A DNA stretch of 64,000 bases from Peribacillus saganii. Its GTDB lineage: Bacteria; Bacillota; Bacilli; Bacillales; DSM-1321. Positions within the stretch are counted from its first letter, which is position 1. Every line of letters starts with the position of its first letter. The stretch spans positions 1 through 64,000 of the forward strand of contig NZ_QVTE01000046.1 in the NCBI RefSeq assembly GCF_003429095.1. The letters run 5' to 3'. Below are positions 8,352 through 17,470 of the stretch, piece by piece. Made by a program: the position numbers and the translations under genes. The notes under the pieces were generated by a model that was given only the letters and a program-made list of their open reading frames with translations, was not told where the DNA came from and did no database searches.

Positions 8352-9200
8352 ATGAATCGGACAATGATTACGGCTACGAATACAATGAGCCAGATTCAGC
8401 ATAAAATGGACATCATCGGCCACAATATCTCTAATGTCCAAACAAACGGCTTTAAGAGGAAAGAATCATACTTTAATGATTTGCTTGTTCAGCAGTTTGA
8501 AACCATGGGCCGGGCAGACAGGGAAAATGGTCGTTTAACTGCAAATGGAGTACGTCAGGGAACAGGAGCAAAAATCAGCCAAGCTAAAATCTTGCTGACC
8601 CAGGGCAGCTTGAAGACAACAGACAGGGATCTTGACGTTGCATTGAAAAAGAAAGATCTCTTCTTCAAGGTTCTTGTCCAGGGAGAACAGGAACAATCGG
8701 TTAATTTTACGAGAGACGGCGCGTTTTATTTAAGCCCGGATTCACAAAACCCTAATAACATGATGGTAGTGACGGGAAATGGATATCCGGTTCTTGATGA
8801 ATTTGATGATCCTATCGTGGTTAACGGAAATATAAAGGAAATTGCATTTTCCGAGAATGGGCAGTTAAGGGTAACAAGCCATGATGGTGGGGCGGAAACC
8901 TTTAATTTAGGAATTGTTTCGGTCAAGAAACCTCAATTTCTGGAGCAAATCGGCGGAAACCTTTTAGGTTTCCCGGCAAACATGGATGAACTTGCTGTTG
9001 CTGAGGGGAATATCGTAACCGCTTTAACCGGTGCAGCCAGGGGAGAAATCTCACTTCAGCAGCGGTCTCTTGAAGCATCGAACGTTGACTTATCAAAAGA
9101 AATGACAGACCTTATGAATATGCAGCGACATTACCAATTCCAGGCGAGATCTATCACATTGGCAGATCAAATGCAGAGTTTAGTAAATGGAATCCGATAA
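8352..9200 (+). CDS. flhP: Flagellar hook-basal body rod protein FlhP
   Basis: This 282-residue FlgG-family protein is the partner of FlhO in the distal flagellar rod. The N-terminal rod motif is MITATNTMSQIQHKMDIIGH, followed by NISNVQTNGFKRKESY. The C-terminal helix contains LEASNVDLSKEMTDLMNMQR. Both ends form the coiled coil typical of axial flagellar proteins. The start follows AAAAGGGGGAAGACG. Its position directly after flhO and before the small EpuA-like gene and fabZ is as in related Bacillus genomes. Confidence 0.95.
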   Translation: MNRTMITATNTMSQIQHKMDIIGHNISNVQTNGFKRKESYFNDLLVQQFETMGRADRENGRLTANGVRQGTGAKISQAKILLTQGSLKTTDRDLDVALKKKDLFFKVLVQGEQEQSVNFTRDGAFYLSPDSQNPNNMMVVTGNGYPVLDEFDDPIVVNGNIKEIAFSENGQLRVTSHDGGAETFNLGIVSVKKPQFLEQIGGNLLGFPANMDELAVAEGNIVTALTGAARGEISLQQRSLEASNVDLSKEMTDLMNMQRHYQFQARSITLADQMQSLVNGIR

Positions 9201-9218
9201 GGAGCTTAGCAGACAAGC

Positions 9219-9491
9219 ATGATTGAGAAGAATTTGACAAGAGATGAATATAAGCTAGCAAAACAAAATGAAGAAGAGCAGCCAGTGGCCAAACCGGCGG
9301 AAAAGCGCTGGGTCAGAGTCCGGCTAATTCCAATATGGCTTCGTCTGATTATCTTAGTATTTCTGATCGTTATTGCGCTAGCTGCGGGGGCGGTTGTCGG
9401 CTACAGTGTCTTTGGCGATGGCAAGCCGTCTGATGTATTTAAGAGGGGTACATGGGAACATATCGTAGACCTTGTTAATAAAGAAACATAA
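9219..9491 (+). CDS. EpuA-like small membrane protein, often annotated RNA polymerase subunit beta
   Basis: A 90-residue protein with a charged N-terminus, the conserved block KRWVRVRLIPIWLRLI (about residues 30-45) and one membrane helix (about 42-66). It belongs to the EpuA/PF11772-type family, which databases often label 'DNA-directed RNA polymerase subunit beta'. That name comes from misleading annotation and no catalytic polymerase motif is present. The start follows AAGGAG by about ten bases. It begins 18 bases after flhP, so it is probably co-transcribed with flhO-flhP. Function unknown. Confidence 0.8.
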   Translation: MIEKNLTRDEYKLAKQNEEEQPVAKPAEKRWVRVRLIPIWLRLIILVFLIVIALAAGAVVGYSVFGDGKPSDVFKRGTWEHIVDLVNKET

Positions 9492-9496
9492 TGTAC

Positions 9497-9527
9497 ACCC
9501 CTGCCTTTAAACTGGCAGGGGTTTTAA
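9497..9527 (+). terminator. Terminator after the EpuA-like gene
   Basis: ACCCCTGCC - TTTAAACT - GGCAGGGGTTTT forms a GC-rich stem with a short T-run. Confidence 0.85.
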
Positions 9528-9710
9528 CATTGCCAGTGTACGGCTATATACTTACGATCTATCTTGCGGATGAAAGAAGTCCTTTCGATTTTAATTGGAA
9601 AAGCATGGACAGTCCATGATATGATGGGGAAAAAGTGCTCTGCTAGAATGGGAAAAACACAGTAAGTAAGCAGCTTGTCCATAAGATACGGCACATAAAG
9701 GAGATTTGAC

Positions 9711-10145
9711 ATGGAACTTAATATTACTCAAATTAAAGAAATTATACCGCATCGCTACCCATTTTTACTAGTGGATAAAATTATTGAGATTGAAGAGGGA
9801 GTCAGGGCGGTTGGCATTAAGAATGTTACAGCCAATGAAGAGTTCTTTAACGGCCATTTTCCAGACTTTCCAGTAATGCCAGGTGTATTAATCCTTGAAG
9901 CGCTTGCTCAGGTTGGAGCAACAGCGGTGTTAGTGAAAGAAGAAAACCGCGGCAAGATTGGATTATTTGCCGGAGTGGACAAATGCAGATGGAAGAAGCA
10001 GGTTTTCCCGGGAGATCAGCTTCGCCTAGAGGTAGAATTGGTACGCTTTAAAGGACAGATAGGCAAGGGGAAAGCGGTTGCCACGGTCGATGGTGAGGTT
10101 GCCTGCGAAGCCGAAGTTATGTTTGCCCTGATGGATAAAGCCTAA
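9711..10145 (+). CDS. fabZ: 3-hydroxyacyl-[ACP] dehydratase FabZ
   Basis: FabZ removes water from beta-hydroxyacyl-ACP in the fatty acid elongation cycle (type II system, cytosol). The 144-residue hot-dog-fold protein shows the active-site segment [11 protein letters not shown] with catalytic His49 and, on the long helix, Glu63 in LILEALAQ. Length is that of the family. The ATG follows AAAGGAG by seven bases. It sits alone between terminators. The B. subtilis neighbours mscL, ywpD and ywpE are not seen downstream. Confidence 0.96.
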   Translation: MELNITQIKEIIPHRYPFLLVDKIIEIEEGVRAVGIKNVTANEEFFNGHFPDFPVMPGVLILEALAQVGATAVLVKEENRGKIGLFAGVDKCRWKKQVFPGDQLRLEVELVRFKGQIGKGKAVATVDGEVACEAEVMFALMDKA

Positions 10146-10343
10146 AAAGTATTTCGGTTATAGGACCTACATAATATAGATTTTACCATTTGTAGGTAAA
10201 TGTTAAGTCCAAAGTCTGTTTTTTCTGCAAGTCAGTTTCAAAGAGATAAAATGTGGGTAAAAACCTTAACCATAAGCAGAGATTTTACATGAATCCTGTG
10301 ATTAATGGGTTGGTAAGCCATTAACGATTATAATTCCCTTTTG

Positions 10344-10373
10344 AAGACCAGGCTAAGGCGCTTGGTCTTTTTG
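10344..10373 (+). terminator. Terminator-like hairpin between fabZ and the lipoprotein gene
   Basis: AAGACCAGGC - TAAG - GCGCTTGGTCTT is followed by TTTGG. It lies about 200 bases after fabZ, in a 334-base interval where I see no other feature. Confidence 0.65.
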
Positions 10374-10479
10374 GTTTTAAAAATAATTATCAAAAACCTA
10401 CAAAGATTCGAGTCACTTGGGCACAATACAAACGACCGCTATCACGGTCAAATACATAGAGAAGGGAGGTTAAACTGTA

Positions 10480-10878
10480 ATGAAGAGAAAACTTCTAGCT
10501 TTAATCGGAGGTTCTGTACTTTCAGTAATGCTTTTGGCTGGCTGTGGCAACGACAATGACCCGGCTCCAGAAGACGATAACAATATTGAAAACAATGAGA
10601 TTGAAGATAATAATAACCAGGACAATGGTGTGCTGGACGATAACAACGGGAACGGCAATAACGGCAATAACGATGATATGCTTGATGACAATAACGGAAA
10701 TAACGGAAATAACGGAAATAACGATAACATGCTTGATGGCAATAACGGAAACAACGGCAATAACAATGACGGACTAGACGGTGATAATCCAGGTGTAACA
10801 GATCCAATTGATGACGATATAGTACCTGGAGAAGGTATCCTTGAGGATGACGATAACGATAAAAATAACAATAAATGA
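10480..10878 (+). CDS. Asn/Asp-rich low-complexity lipoprotein
   Basis: The 132-residue product starts with a lipoprotein signal (MKRKLLALIGG... with lipobox LLAGC, Cys22), so the mature part is predicted to be lipid-anchored outside the membrane. After the Cys, the chain is almost wholly Asn, Asp, Gly and Glu, with DNNGN/GNNGNN runs (about residues 55-100) and two DMLDD/NMLDG units. It is strongly acidic and probably disordered; it could bind divalent cations or act as a spacer. The underlying DNA is a short in-frame repeat around AATAACGG, which would allow length variation. The start follows AAGGGAGG. No function is known to me. Confidence 0.8.
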   Translation: MKRKLLALIGGSVLSVMLLAGCGNDNDPAPEDDNNIENNEIEDNNNQDNGVLDDNNGNGNNGNNDDMLDDNNGNNGNNGNNDNMLDGNNGNNGNNNDGLDGDNPGVTDPIDDDIVPGEGILEDDDNDKNNNK

Positions 10879-10898
10879 TAAGAATGGGCTATAACATG

Positions 10899-10930
10899 AA
10901 TGGGGCTGAGTACATAATCAGTCCCATTTT
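10899..10930 (+). terminator. Terminator after the lipoprotein gene
   Basis: AATGGGGCTGA and TCAGTCCCATT pair across a short loop and end in TTTC. Confidence 0.75.
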
Positions 10931-11137
10931 CAAATATGGAATCATCTAAAAAAGGGAAGAGTATTATTTCAAGAAATTGTTTGATGCGCTAATATTATGC
11001 TTAAACCATGAATTACCACCGTTACCTTAAATAAGATAGTTATTATTATTCTATTTTTACATATGGATTTATGTTACTATTTTATAAGGAGTTTATAAGG
11101 AGCAAAGACCTATTTATTCAGGAGGTACAATCTAAAC

Positions 11138-11515
11138 ATGTTTAAGGATCTTTCATCAGGAGTTAAAATAAGTATCACTCGTTCCATTTCGACAGTTTTT
11201 GAACATTATATGGCTAAAATAGATTGGGAAGAAAGCCGTTTTAGCATGGAAGCTTTTGTTGTTGAATGGCAGGAATATATTACAAAACATGCTTCTTGGT
11301 ATAATAAAGTAGATAATGATATCAAGGGCAATCCACTATTTCATGAAGAAATGGCATCAAAGATAAATGAAACAATAAATAAAATTCTAAGTGAAGAGCC
11401 AACACAAGAACAAATGGATGACATTAAGGCGCTTGAGGCAAAGCTGGGTAAGGAGATCCCGTTTTCATGCAGGGCAGAAGCCCGGTATGTCATAGAAAAA
11501 GCGAATCAATCATAA
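11138..11515 (+). CDS. Conserved-looking small protein of unknown function
   Basis: A 125-residue soluble protein with no recognisable motif. It is predicted mostly helical, with amphipathic stretches and a Glu/Lys-rich second half. An excellent ribosome site (AGGAGG, 12 bases upstream) and a good codon pattern make it a real gene. It stands alone, convergent with ywpF, and shares a bidirectional terminator with it. Confidence 0.7.
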   Translation: MFKDLSSGVKISITRSISTVFEHYMAKIDWEESRFSMEAFVVEWQEYITKHASWYNKVDNDIKGNPLFHEEMASKINETINKILSEEPTQEQMDDIKALEAKLGKEIPFSCRAEARYVIEKANQS

Positions 11516-11658
11516 TTTAATCTGCGATCATTTTTAAGAAACATGGCAACCTGAGTTAGCCAACCTATACTTTTCTTAAACCCTAATACCTTTGGTTTGA
11601 TATAGATCCTGGAAAATTCAATCTACAATTATTCATTTTAATTAATATTTCATATAAA

Positions 11659-11688
11659 AAAACCTTGTCGACAAAATGACAAGGTTTT
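11659..11688. terminator. Bidirectional terminator between the small gene and ywpF
   Basis: A perfect 11-bp stem (AAAACCTTGTC / GACAAGGTTTT) with a loop of eight bases, A-rich on one side and T-rich on the other, works for both convergent genes. Confidence 0.88.
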
Positions 11689-11703
11689 CGTTTACATTTC
11701 TCG

Positions 11704-12141
11704 CTATTTTTTTCCTTGCACGGAAATCCGGGGGCGTGTGCGGATTTTTTCTTTAAATTCGGTGACCAAATCGCTGCCGCTTTTCCCTTTATGAATAAGG
11801 TCCTGCAGTAATAGTTCGGCATAGTCCTGCTTGGTGCGTTTTAAATGCCCTTCAAAAAGGACGCTGTAGAGATCCTCAACGTTCTTTACGGAATGTAGAG
11901 CAGTCTGGAAGGCGGCTGGATCGTTTTCTTTTTTTGTAATGACCACACGAAGTTCTACATCTTGTTTGTCTGATATCGCGTTCTCGAGAATTTTGTAATC
12001 CTTTTCTTGCAAGAGCGCCTCCACCAGCCAGGTATTATCATCATCTTCTTTATTTATAATTAATCCGTCCGTTAATTCCACATCCACTGCTTCCTGTTTG
12101 TCATTAAACAGCTGAAGCGATACAAGTTTAAACGTTTTCAC
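11704..12141 (-). CDS. ywpF: YwpF-like family protein
   Basis: The product begins (M)KTFKLVSLQLFNDK and contains the conserved LTDGLIINKEDDDNTWLVEA (about residues 24-43), features of the YwpF-like family found in Bacillus. The family function is not established. The 145-residue length fits the family. I start it at the GTG at 12141 because GGAGGG lies five bases before it; the open frame continues 22 codons further upstream without a ribosome site or family similarity. As in B. subtilis it lies near ssbB, here divergently. Confidence 0.85.
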   Translation of the reverse strand: MKTFKLVSLQLFNDKQEAVDVELTDGLIINKEDDDNTWLVEALLQEKDYKILENAISDKQDVELRVVITKKENDPAAFQTALHSVKNVEDLYSVLFEGHLKRTKQDYAELLLQDLIHKGKSGSDLVTEFKEKIRTRPRISVQGKK

Positions 12142-12471
12142 CAAATCCCTCCATTCCATTGCCGAATTATAGGCTGAGCCAAATCCCAGTATTCCGAACT
12201 TTACCATTCTTTTGCCATTATAACATACATGATATCTGACTAAAAATTTATGGTTCCTGCCGAATCAGATGTCGAAAAAAATCTGTTAATTTTTTTAAAT
12301 ATATACAAAATTTCGATACAGTAACTCGAGGCAGTCGAAATTTGAAGTTTTAGTGCATCAAACGTTAAATTTAAACCTGCGTTTACCCCTCAAAACCTGA
12401 TTTTGTCGATTTTACTAACCCGCAGCTAAGTATGTATGATGATAACAAGAAAACGAAAAGGAGATGAAAGC

Positions 12472-12822
12472 TTGATAAACCAGGTTACATTAGTTGGCCG
12501 TCTGACGAAAGATCCCGAAATCCGATATACTCCGGAGGGCAAAGCAGTATCTAACGTTACACTCGCAGTAAACCGCAATTTCCGAAATGCAGGTGGAGAT
12601 TTTGAGGCTGATTTCGTTCAATGCACTCTTTGGAAAAAAACAGCTGAGAATACGACACAGTATTGCCAAAAAGGCTCCATTGTTGGCATAACTGGCCGGA
12701 TTCAAACAAGGAATTATGAAAATCAGGAGGGAAAAAGAGTATACGTTACAGAAGTTGTCGCAGAGAGTGTACGGTTTCTTGACAGCAAGCATAAGGAACG
12801 AAGCACTGCGATAGAAGTATAA
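12472..12822 (+). CDS. ssbB: Single-stranded DNA-binding protein, competence type
   Basis: SSB proteins coat single-stranded DNA. The short SsbB paralogue of Bacillus protects incoming DNA in competent cells. The 116-residue product is one OB fold: [20 protein letters not shown] at the N-terminus, [13 protein letters not shown] (about 46-58) and [20 protein letters not shown]. It lacks the long linker and acidic C-terminal tip of SsbA. The start is TTG at 12472, set by AAAAGGAG eight bases upstream; the longer frame from 12436 would place that site inside the gene. The neighbourhood (ywpF, ywqA) matches B. subtilis ssbB. Confidence 0.93.
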   Translation: MINQVTLVGRLTKDPEIRYTPEGKAVSNVTLAVNRNFRNAGGDFEADFVQCTLWKKTAENTTQYCQKGSIVGITGRIQTRNYENQEGKRVYVTEVVAESVRFLDSKHKERSTAIEV

Positions 12823-12837
12823 GGATGTGGTGTCAGG

Positions 12838-13164
12838 ATGTCAGAAACGATTGAAAAACATTGCTGTAAATGCTCTTGCTCGTGTAACCGGCAGTTTCAG
12901 GAGGAGCAAGTCGATTTTTCAAGAATTGAACTGATTGTTTCGGATATAATCCGTCTTTTAGCCAAAGCAATTATTAAATCCGAAAACAGCGAAAATTGCT
13001 TGTCAGAATTTGCTGCTTCTCTTTCAAGCCTGGAGGTACAGTTACACACGCTATATATGAAGCATCTTAACCTCGAAAGATATATCCAATCTCTATCAAT
13101 CCAGCCAAAAACCGAAATTTCAAGAAAACAATTTATCGTCCACAAAAAAGCCCTGTCCAATTAA
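12838..13164 (+). CDS. Small Cys-rich-start protein after ssbB, unknown function
   Basis: A 108-residue product beginning 15 bases after ssbB, so probably in the same transcript. Its N-terminus has a Cys cluster (HCCKCSCSCN, residues 8-17), which could bind metal or be a disordered tag. The rest looks helical, with a Leu-rich segment around 60-85. I do not recognise a family. The ribosome site is only moderate (GTCAGG directly before ATG, AAGGATG slightly upstream), so an alternative GTG start nearby is possible. Co-location with ssbB suggests, weakly, a link to competence. Confidence 0.65.
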   Translation: MSETIEKHCCKCSCSCNRQFQEEQVDFSRIELIVSDIIRLLAKAIIKSENSENCLSEFAASLSSLEVQLHTLYMKHLNLERYIQSLSIQPKTEISRKQFIVHKKALSN

Positions 13165-13371
13165 CATCAGTAAAATTGGTATTAAATGGAATTTGAACCT
13201 ATTGCGATATAGCATATTAAGTAAAAAAATTTGTCTTTTCAACCATCGCATTTAGTTAATTGATAACAAAGAATATTCATTCGCTCCTTAATCATTAAAT
13301 CCCCGCAATACTTAAAGCCTCGTTTTATTCCCCTAAAGAGAATAGGTTTGTCCCCATACATTCCTCTAATT

Positions 13372-13397
13372 AGCTGCTTTTAAAGCGGCTTTTTTTA
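13372..13397 (+). terminator. Terminator after the ssbB unit
   Basis: AGCTGCTTT and AAAGCGGCT form the stem, followed by TTTTTTA. The remaining 13165-13622 interval is A/T-rich DNA leading to the transporter operon, without other visible features. Confidence 0.75.
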
Positions 13398-13622
13398 TTT
13401 CTGGGAGAAATTCGCTATATAATCCATCCAAAAAACTACTATGTTTTCATTTTTTATGTAATACAAATTAGCTGCATTTTTCTTTAGTTCATTAACGCTT
13501 TAACTATTTAAATATAGTAAATAATTTAACAATTTTATTAATTTTGTATTGTAAAATTATTGCGCAAATGTCATAATTCAATAAGTTATACTAGAAATCA
13601 CCATGAGAAAGGGGTGAGGATT

Positions 13623-14627
13623 GTGAGCCATCCGGTAATAGATGTTAAGGGACTGCGAACATCTTTCAAAACAGACGACGGTGAGATACCGGTTGTAAAT
13701 TCAATTGATTTTCATATAAAACCCGGAGAAGTATTAGGAATTGTTGGTGAATCAGGCTGTGGAAAAAGTGTTACATCCCTATCACTGATGGGTCTTGTCC
13801 CTTCCCCAACCGGCAAGGTTGAAGGAGAAATTTTGTTTAATGGAGATAATCTCACAAGGGCCTCCGAATCCAAGATGAGAAAAATACGCGGCAATGAAAT
13901 TGCTATGATTTTTCAAGAGCCGATGACAAGCCTAAATCCTGTTTTCACCATTGGAGAACAGCTGACGGAAGCTTTACGGATACATAGGAATTGGAATAAG
14001 AAGAAAGCACTTGCGCGAGCTGTTGAAATGCTGAAGCAGGTTGGGCTTCCAAGGGCAGAGGAGCTTGTAAGGGAATACCCGCATCAGCTTTCAGGAGGAA
14101 TGCGTCAGCGGGTCATGATTGCCATGGCCATGATCTGTGAACCAAAGCTGCTGATAGCCGATGAACCGACAACTGCACTTGATGTAACGATACAGGCCCA
14201 AATTTTAGAGCTGATGAAGAAGCTTAATAAAGAGACAGATACCGCTATTATGCTGATCACTCACGATCTTGGAGTGGTGGCCGAAATGTGCCAGCGGGTT
14301 GTCGTCATGTATGCGGGAAGGATTGTCGAGGAAGGCGATGTGCACTCCATATTCCGGAATCCAAAGCATCCTTATACAGTGGGGCTGATCCAGTCAGTAC
14401 CCGATATGAGAGTGAAAAAGGATCGTCTGTATTCCATACCGGGCAACGTGCCAAAGCCAGGCAGCATTCAGCTTGGCTGCCATTTTGCTCCTCGCTGCCC
14501 GCATGCCATGGACCGCTGTCTCACTGAAACTCCTTCGCTCAAACCTTTTGAAAATGGACAGCAGGTACGCTGCTGGCTGTATGAAGACGCGAAAGGAGCA
14601 GGGAAGCATGACTCAGCCATTAGTTAA
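13623..14627 (+). CDS. Oligopeptide/dipeptide ABC transporter ATP-binding protein (OppD/DppD type)
   Basis: One of two ATPases that power a peptide importer at the cytoplasmic membrane. The 334-residue protein shows Walker [10 protein letters not shown] (about residues 42-50), signature LSGGMRQRV (about 157-165), Walker [13 protein letters not shown] (about 176-187) and the switch His in ITHDLGVV. The C-terminal oligopeptide-transporter extension has clustered Cys residues ([15 protein letters not shown]). The GTG start at 13623 follows AGGGGTGAGG; the frame extends to a TTG at 13560 without support. It overlaps the next ATPase gene by 20 bases. Substrate specificity cannot be told from the ATPases. 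Confidence 0.94.
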   Translation: MSHPVIDVKGLRTSFKTDDGEIPVVNSIDFHIKPGEVLGIVGESGCGKSVTSLSLMGLVPSPTGKVEGEILFNGDNLTRASESKMRKIRGNEIAMIFQEPMTSLNPVFTIGEQLTEALRIHRNWNKKKALARAVEMLKQVGLPRAEELVREYPHQLSGGMRQRVMIAMAMICEPKLLIADEPTTALDVTIQAQILELMKKLNKETDTAIMLITHDLGVVAEMCQRVVVMYAGRIVEEGDVHSIFRNPKHPYTVGLIQSVPDMRVKKDRLYSIPGNVPKPGSIQLGCHFAPRCPHAMDRCLTETPSLKPFENGQQVRCWLYEDAKGAGKHDSAIS

Positions 14628-15576
14628 AGTAGAAAACCTGAAAAAGCATTTTCCTATAAAAGGAGGAATGCTCGGGAAACAGGTTGGCGCAGTAAAAGCG
14701 GTCGACGGTATTTCTTTCCATATCAATAAAGGAGAAACATTGGGACTGGTTGGTGAGAGCGGCTGCGGCAAATCCACAACCGGCAGAATGCTTCTTCGTC
14801 TATTGGAGCCAAGTGAAGGAAAAGTCTATTTCGAAGGAAAAGACATTCTTGAGCTTCCATCCGGTGAGATGAGAAAGATGCGCCGCGAAATGCAAATGGT
14901 ATTCCAGGATCCGTTCGCCTCGCTAAATCCAAGGCATACCGTTGAAAAAATCCTGGAGGAGCCTCTCATTGTCCACGGCATGAAGGATAAAGCAGAACGG
15001 AAAAAACGCGTCCAGGAACTGCTTGAAGTAGTTGGATTAAGCAGCTACCACGCGAAACGTTATCCGCACCAATTCAGCGGCGGCCAGAGACAGCGGGTTG
15101 GAATTGCCAGGGCACTCGCGGTGAATCCAAAGCTGATTATCGCGGATGAACCGGTTTCTGCACTGGATGTTTCCATTCAATCGCAGGTATTAAACCTGCT
15201 TCAGGATTTACAGAAGGAATTTAACTTAACTTATTTATTTATAGCCCATGACCTGGGTGTTGTCCGCCACATAAGCGACCGTGTAGGCGTCATGTATCTA
15301 GGCAATATAGTAGAACTCACAGACAGTGAAAAGCTTTACGACAGTCCAAAACACCCATACACCCAGGCCCTTTTATCAGCTGTGCCTGTTGCGGACGTTG
15401 AGCACAAAAAGGAAAGAATTGTCCTTCAGGGAGATGTACCGAGCCCGGCAAATCCGCCAAAGGGCTGCGCGTTCCATACCAGGTGTCCAAAAGCGATGGA
15501 TGTTTGCAGCAGCACAAAGCCTGCATTGAAGGAAGTTGAACCTGGCCACTACGTTGCCTGTCATTTATATGAATAA
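14608..15576 (+). CDS. Oligopeptide/dipeptide ABC transporter ATP-binding protein (OppF/DppF type)
   Basis: The second ATPase of the peptide importer, 322 residues. Motifs are [10 protein letters not shown] (Walker A, about 50-59), the Q-loop [14 protein letters not shown], signature [15 protein letters not shown] and Walker [13 protein letters not shown]. The C-terminal extension has [15 protein letters not shown]. The ATG at 14608 follows AAAGGAG and overlaps the end of the OppD-type gene by 20 bases, so translation is probably coupled. A 143-base spacer separates it from the binding-protein gene. Confidence 0.94.
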   Translation: MTQPLVKVENLKKHFPIKGGMLGKQVGAVKAVDGISFHINKGETLGLVGESGCGKSTTGRMLLRLLEPSEGKVYFEGKDILELPSGEMRKMRREMQMVFQDPFASLNPRHTVEKILEEPLIVHGMKDKAERKKRVQELLEVVGLSSYHAKRYPHQFSGGQRQRVGIARALAVNPKLIIADEPVSALDVSIQSQVLNLLQDLQKEFNLTYLFIAHDLGVVRHISDRVGVMYLGNIVELTDSEKLYDSPKHPYTQALLSAVPVADVEHKKERIVLQGDVPSPANPPKGCAFHTRCPKAMDVCSSTKPALKEVEPGHYVACHLYE

Positions 15577-15719
15577 CAGGGCGTACATATAAAGGGGAGC
15601 TTGACCTAACGCATCGCGCGATTAGGAAGAAAGCTTTCCGGGATGAAGGCTGATTCCATAGGAATGCAGGAATGTTGGCAAATGGTGGCAAAATATTTAG
15701 AAAAATAGGGGGAATAAAC

Positions 15720-17351
15720 ATGAAGAAGAGTTTATGGTTAATTTTAGCCTGCGTTCTAGCTCTTTCTCTGGCTGTAAGCGGATGTTCAAATTCATCCTCA
15801 TCAACAGGAAAAGAGAAAGATAGCGATGGCAGCAGTGCCGGTAAAGGTGAAGACTCAGATTATGTATTGATTTACGGACGCGGCGGAGATTCCGATTCGC
15901 TTGATCCGGCAATGACAACTGAAGGTGAATCCTATAATGTAACAGACTCAATCTATGAAACTCTCGTTCAGTTTGGAAAAGATAATACCGAAGTTGAAGC
16001 TGGATTAGCAGAAAAGTGGGATATTTCTCCAGATGCGACAAAGTTTACGTTTCATCTGAGAGAGGGAGTAAAGTTCCATGACGGCACAGATTTTAACGCT
16101 GAAGCTGTAGTAAAGAACTTCCAGCGCTGGTCACAAAGCAAGGATGAAGCAAAATTCGCTTATTATCCTTCCATGTTTGGCGGTTTTGAAGGTGATGAAA
16201 GCCATGTAATCAAGGAAGTAAAGGCTGTTGACGAGAAGACGGTTGAATTTACACTGAACCGCCCTCAAGCTCCATTCTTGAAGAACCTTGCCATGAGCCC
16301 ATTCGCCATTGCAAGTCCAACTGCATTTGAAAAAGGTGAAGACAGTTTAGCAAAGAATCCTGTCGGAACAGGACCATTTAAATTCGTTTCCTGGAAGCCG
16401 AACGATATTATTGATTTAGAACGCAATGAAGATTACTGGCAAGAAGGCCTTCCAAAACTTGCCGGAGTAAAGTTTAAAGTAATCAAGGACAACTCAGCTC
16501 GCTTGAACGCTTTAATTAAAGGAGAGCTTGACATTATCGACGGCCTAAACCCTAGCGACATGGGTAAGGTAGAGGCTGACAAAAACCTAGCTTTATACGA
16601 GCGTCCTTCCCTAAACACAGGGTATCTTGGTTTTAACGTTGAAAAAGAACCATTTAACAAAAAAGAAGTCCGCCAGGCAATAAGCCATTTGGTTAATAAA
16701 GAAGAAATTATCAAGAATTTCTTTGAAGGCACAGCACAGCCTGCAACAAACCCAATTCCGCCATCTGTAAGCGGATATAACGATGCAATCCAGGACCGTG
16801 AATATGACGTTGAAAAAGCAAAGGAATTGCTAAAGAAAGCTGGACTGGAAAAAGGATTTAAAATGGATCTATGGGCAATGCCAATCGCACGTCCATATAT
16901 GCCAAATGGACAGAAGGTTGCAGAAGCCCTGCAAGCCAGCTTCAAGGAAGCGAACATTGACGTGAATATTGTAACGTTTGAATGGGGTACTTATCTGGAC
17001 AAACTCCGTGCAGGAGAAGCATCTGTGTTCATGGTTGGCTGGAACGGAGATAACGGGGATGCCGATAACTTCCTTTACACATTGCTTGATAAGGACACAA
17101 TCGGATCAAACAACTATTCCCGCTACGCAAATGAAGAAGTCCATAAGCTGTTAATAGAAGCTCAATCGATTGCAGATGAAAATAAACGTAATGAGCTGTA
17201 CAAAAAAGCACAGGAAATTATCTTTGATGACGCTCCATGGGTACCACTGGTGCACTCAACACCAATGCTTGCAGGTTCAAGCAAGGTTCAAGATTTCGTG
17301 CCGCACCCAACAGGATCTCAGTCATTCATCGACGTTTCTGTAAGCAAATAA
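15720..17351 (+). CDS. Peptide-binding lipoprotein of the ABC transporter (SBP family 5)
   Basis: The extracellular receptor of the importer. The 543-residue protein has a lipoprotein signal (lipobox AVSGC, Cys about 21) followed by a Ser/Gly/Lys linker. The mature domain has family-5 hallmarks: DSLDPAMTTEGESYNVTDSI-like start, LAEKWDISPD, FHLREGVKFHDGTDF, the NPVGTGPFKF segment and a C-terminal PWVPLVHS. The start at 15720 follows AGGGGGAA. A terminator directly after it, before the permease genes, suggests that the receptor is made in excess over the permeases by partial read-through. DppE/DppA-like; the ligand is unknown, and dipeptides, oligopeptides or glutathione-like compounds are possible. 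Confidence 0.93.
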   Translation: MKKSLWLILACVLALSLAVSGCSNSSSSTGKEKDSDGSSAGKGEDSDYVLIYGRGGDSDSLDPAMTTEGESYNVTDSIYETLVQFGKDNTEVEAGLAEKWDISPDATKFTFHLREGVKFHDGTDFNAEAVVKNFQRWSQSKDEAKFAYYPSMFGGFEGDESHVIKEVKAVDEKTVEFTLNRPQAPFLKNLAMSPFAIASPTAFEKGEDSLAKNPVGTGPFKFVSWKPNDIIDLERNEDYWQEGLPKLAGVKFKVIKDNSARLNALIKGELDIIDGLNPSDMGKVEADKNLALYERPSLNTGYLGFNVEKEPFNKKEVRQAISHLVNKEEIIKNFFEGTAQPATNPIPPSVSGYNDAIQDREYDVEKAKELLKKAGLEKGFKMDLWAMPIARPYMPNGQKVAEALQASFKEANIDVNIVTFEWGTYLDKLRAGEASVFMVGWNGDNGDADNFLYTLLDKDTIGSNNYSRYANEEVHKLLIEAQSIADENKRNELYKKAQEIIFDDAPWVPLVHSTPMLAGSSKVQDFVPHPTGSQSFIDVSVSK

Positions 17352-17362
17352 ACTTGCAAAAA

Positions 17363-17400
17363 GGGGAGTATGGAACTTTGCATGCTCCCTCTTTTTTTTC
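17363..17400 (+). terminator. Terminator or attenuator between the binding-protein and permease genes
   Basis: GGGGAGTATG and CATGCTCCC form a stem followed by TCTTTTTTTT. Being inside the operon, it probably lowers permease expression relative to the binding protein. Confidence 0.78.
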
Positions 17401-17470
17401 GAAATCATATTGTCTTATTTTAATGTTTACTAATACAATCATCCCTTGATCATAGAAAGAGGTGACAGAC

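Noticed and set aside
10470-10871. Long open frames on the minus strand and in another plus frame across the lipoprotein gene
   Set aside because: They arise from the short-period repeat of the Asn/Asp codons; only the plus frame with lipobox and ribosome site is credible.
12260-12330. ComK box (AAAA-N5-TTTT pairs) before ssbB
   Set aside because: AAAA and TTTT runs are present but with eight-base spacing; no exact pair of boxes is visible.
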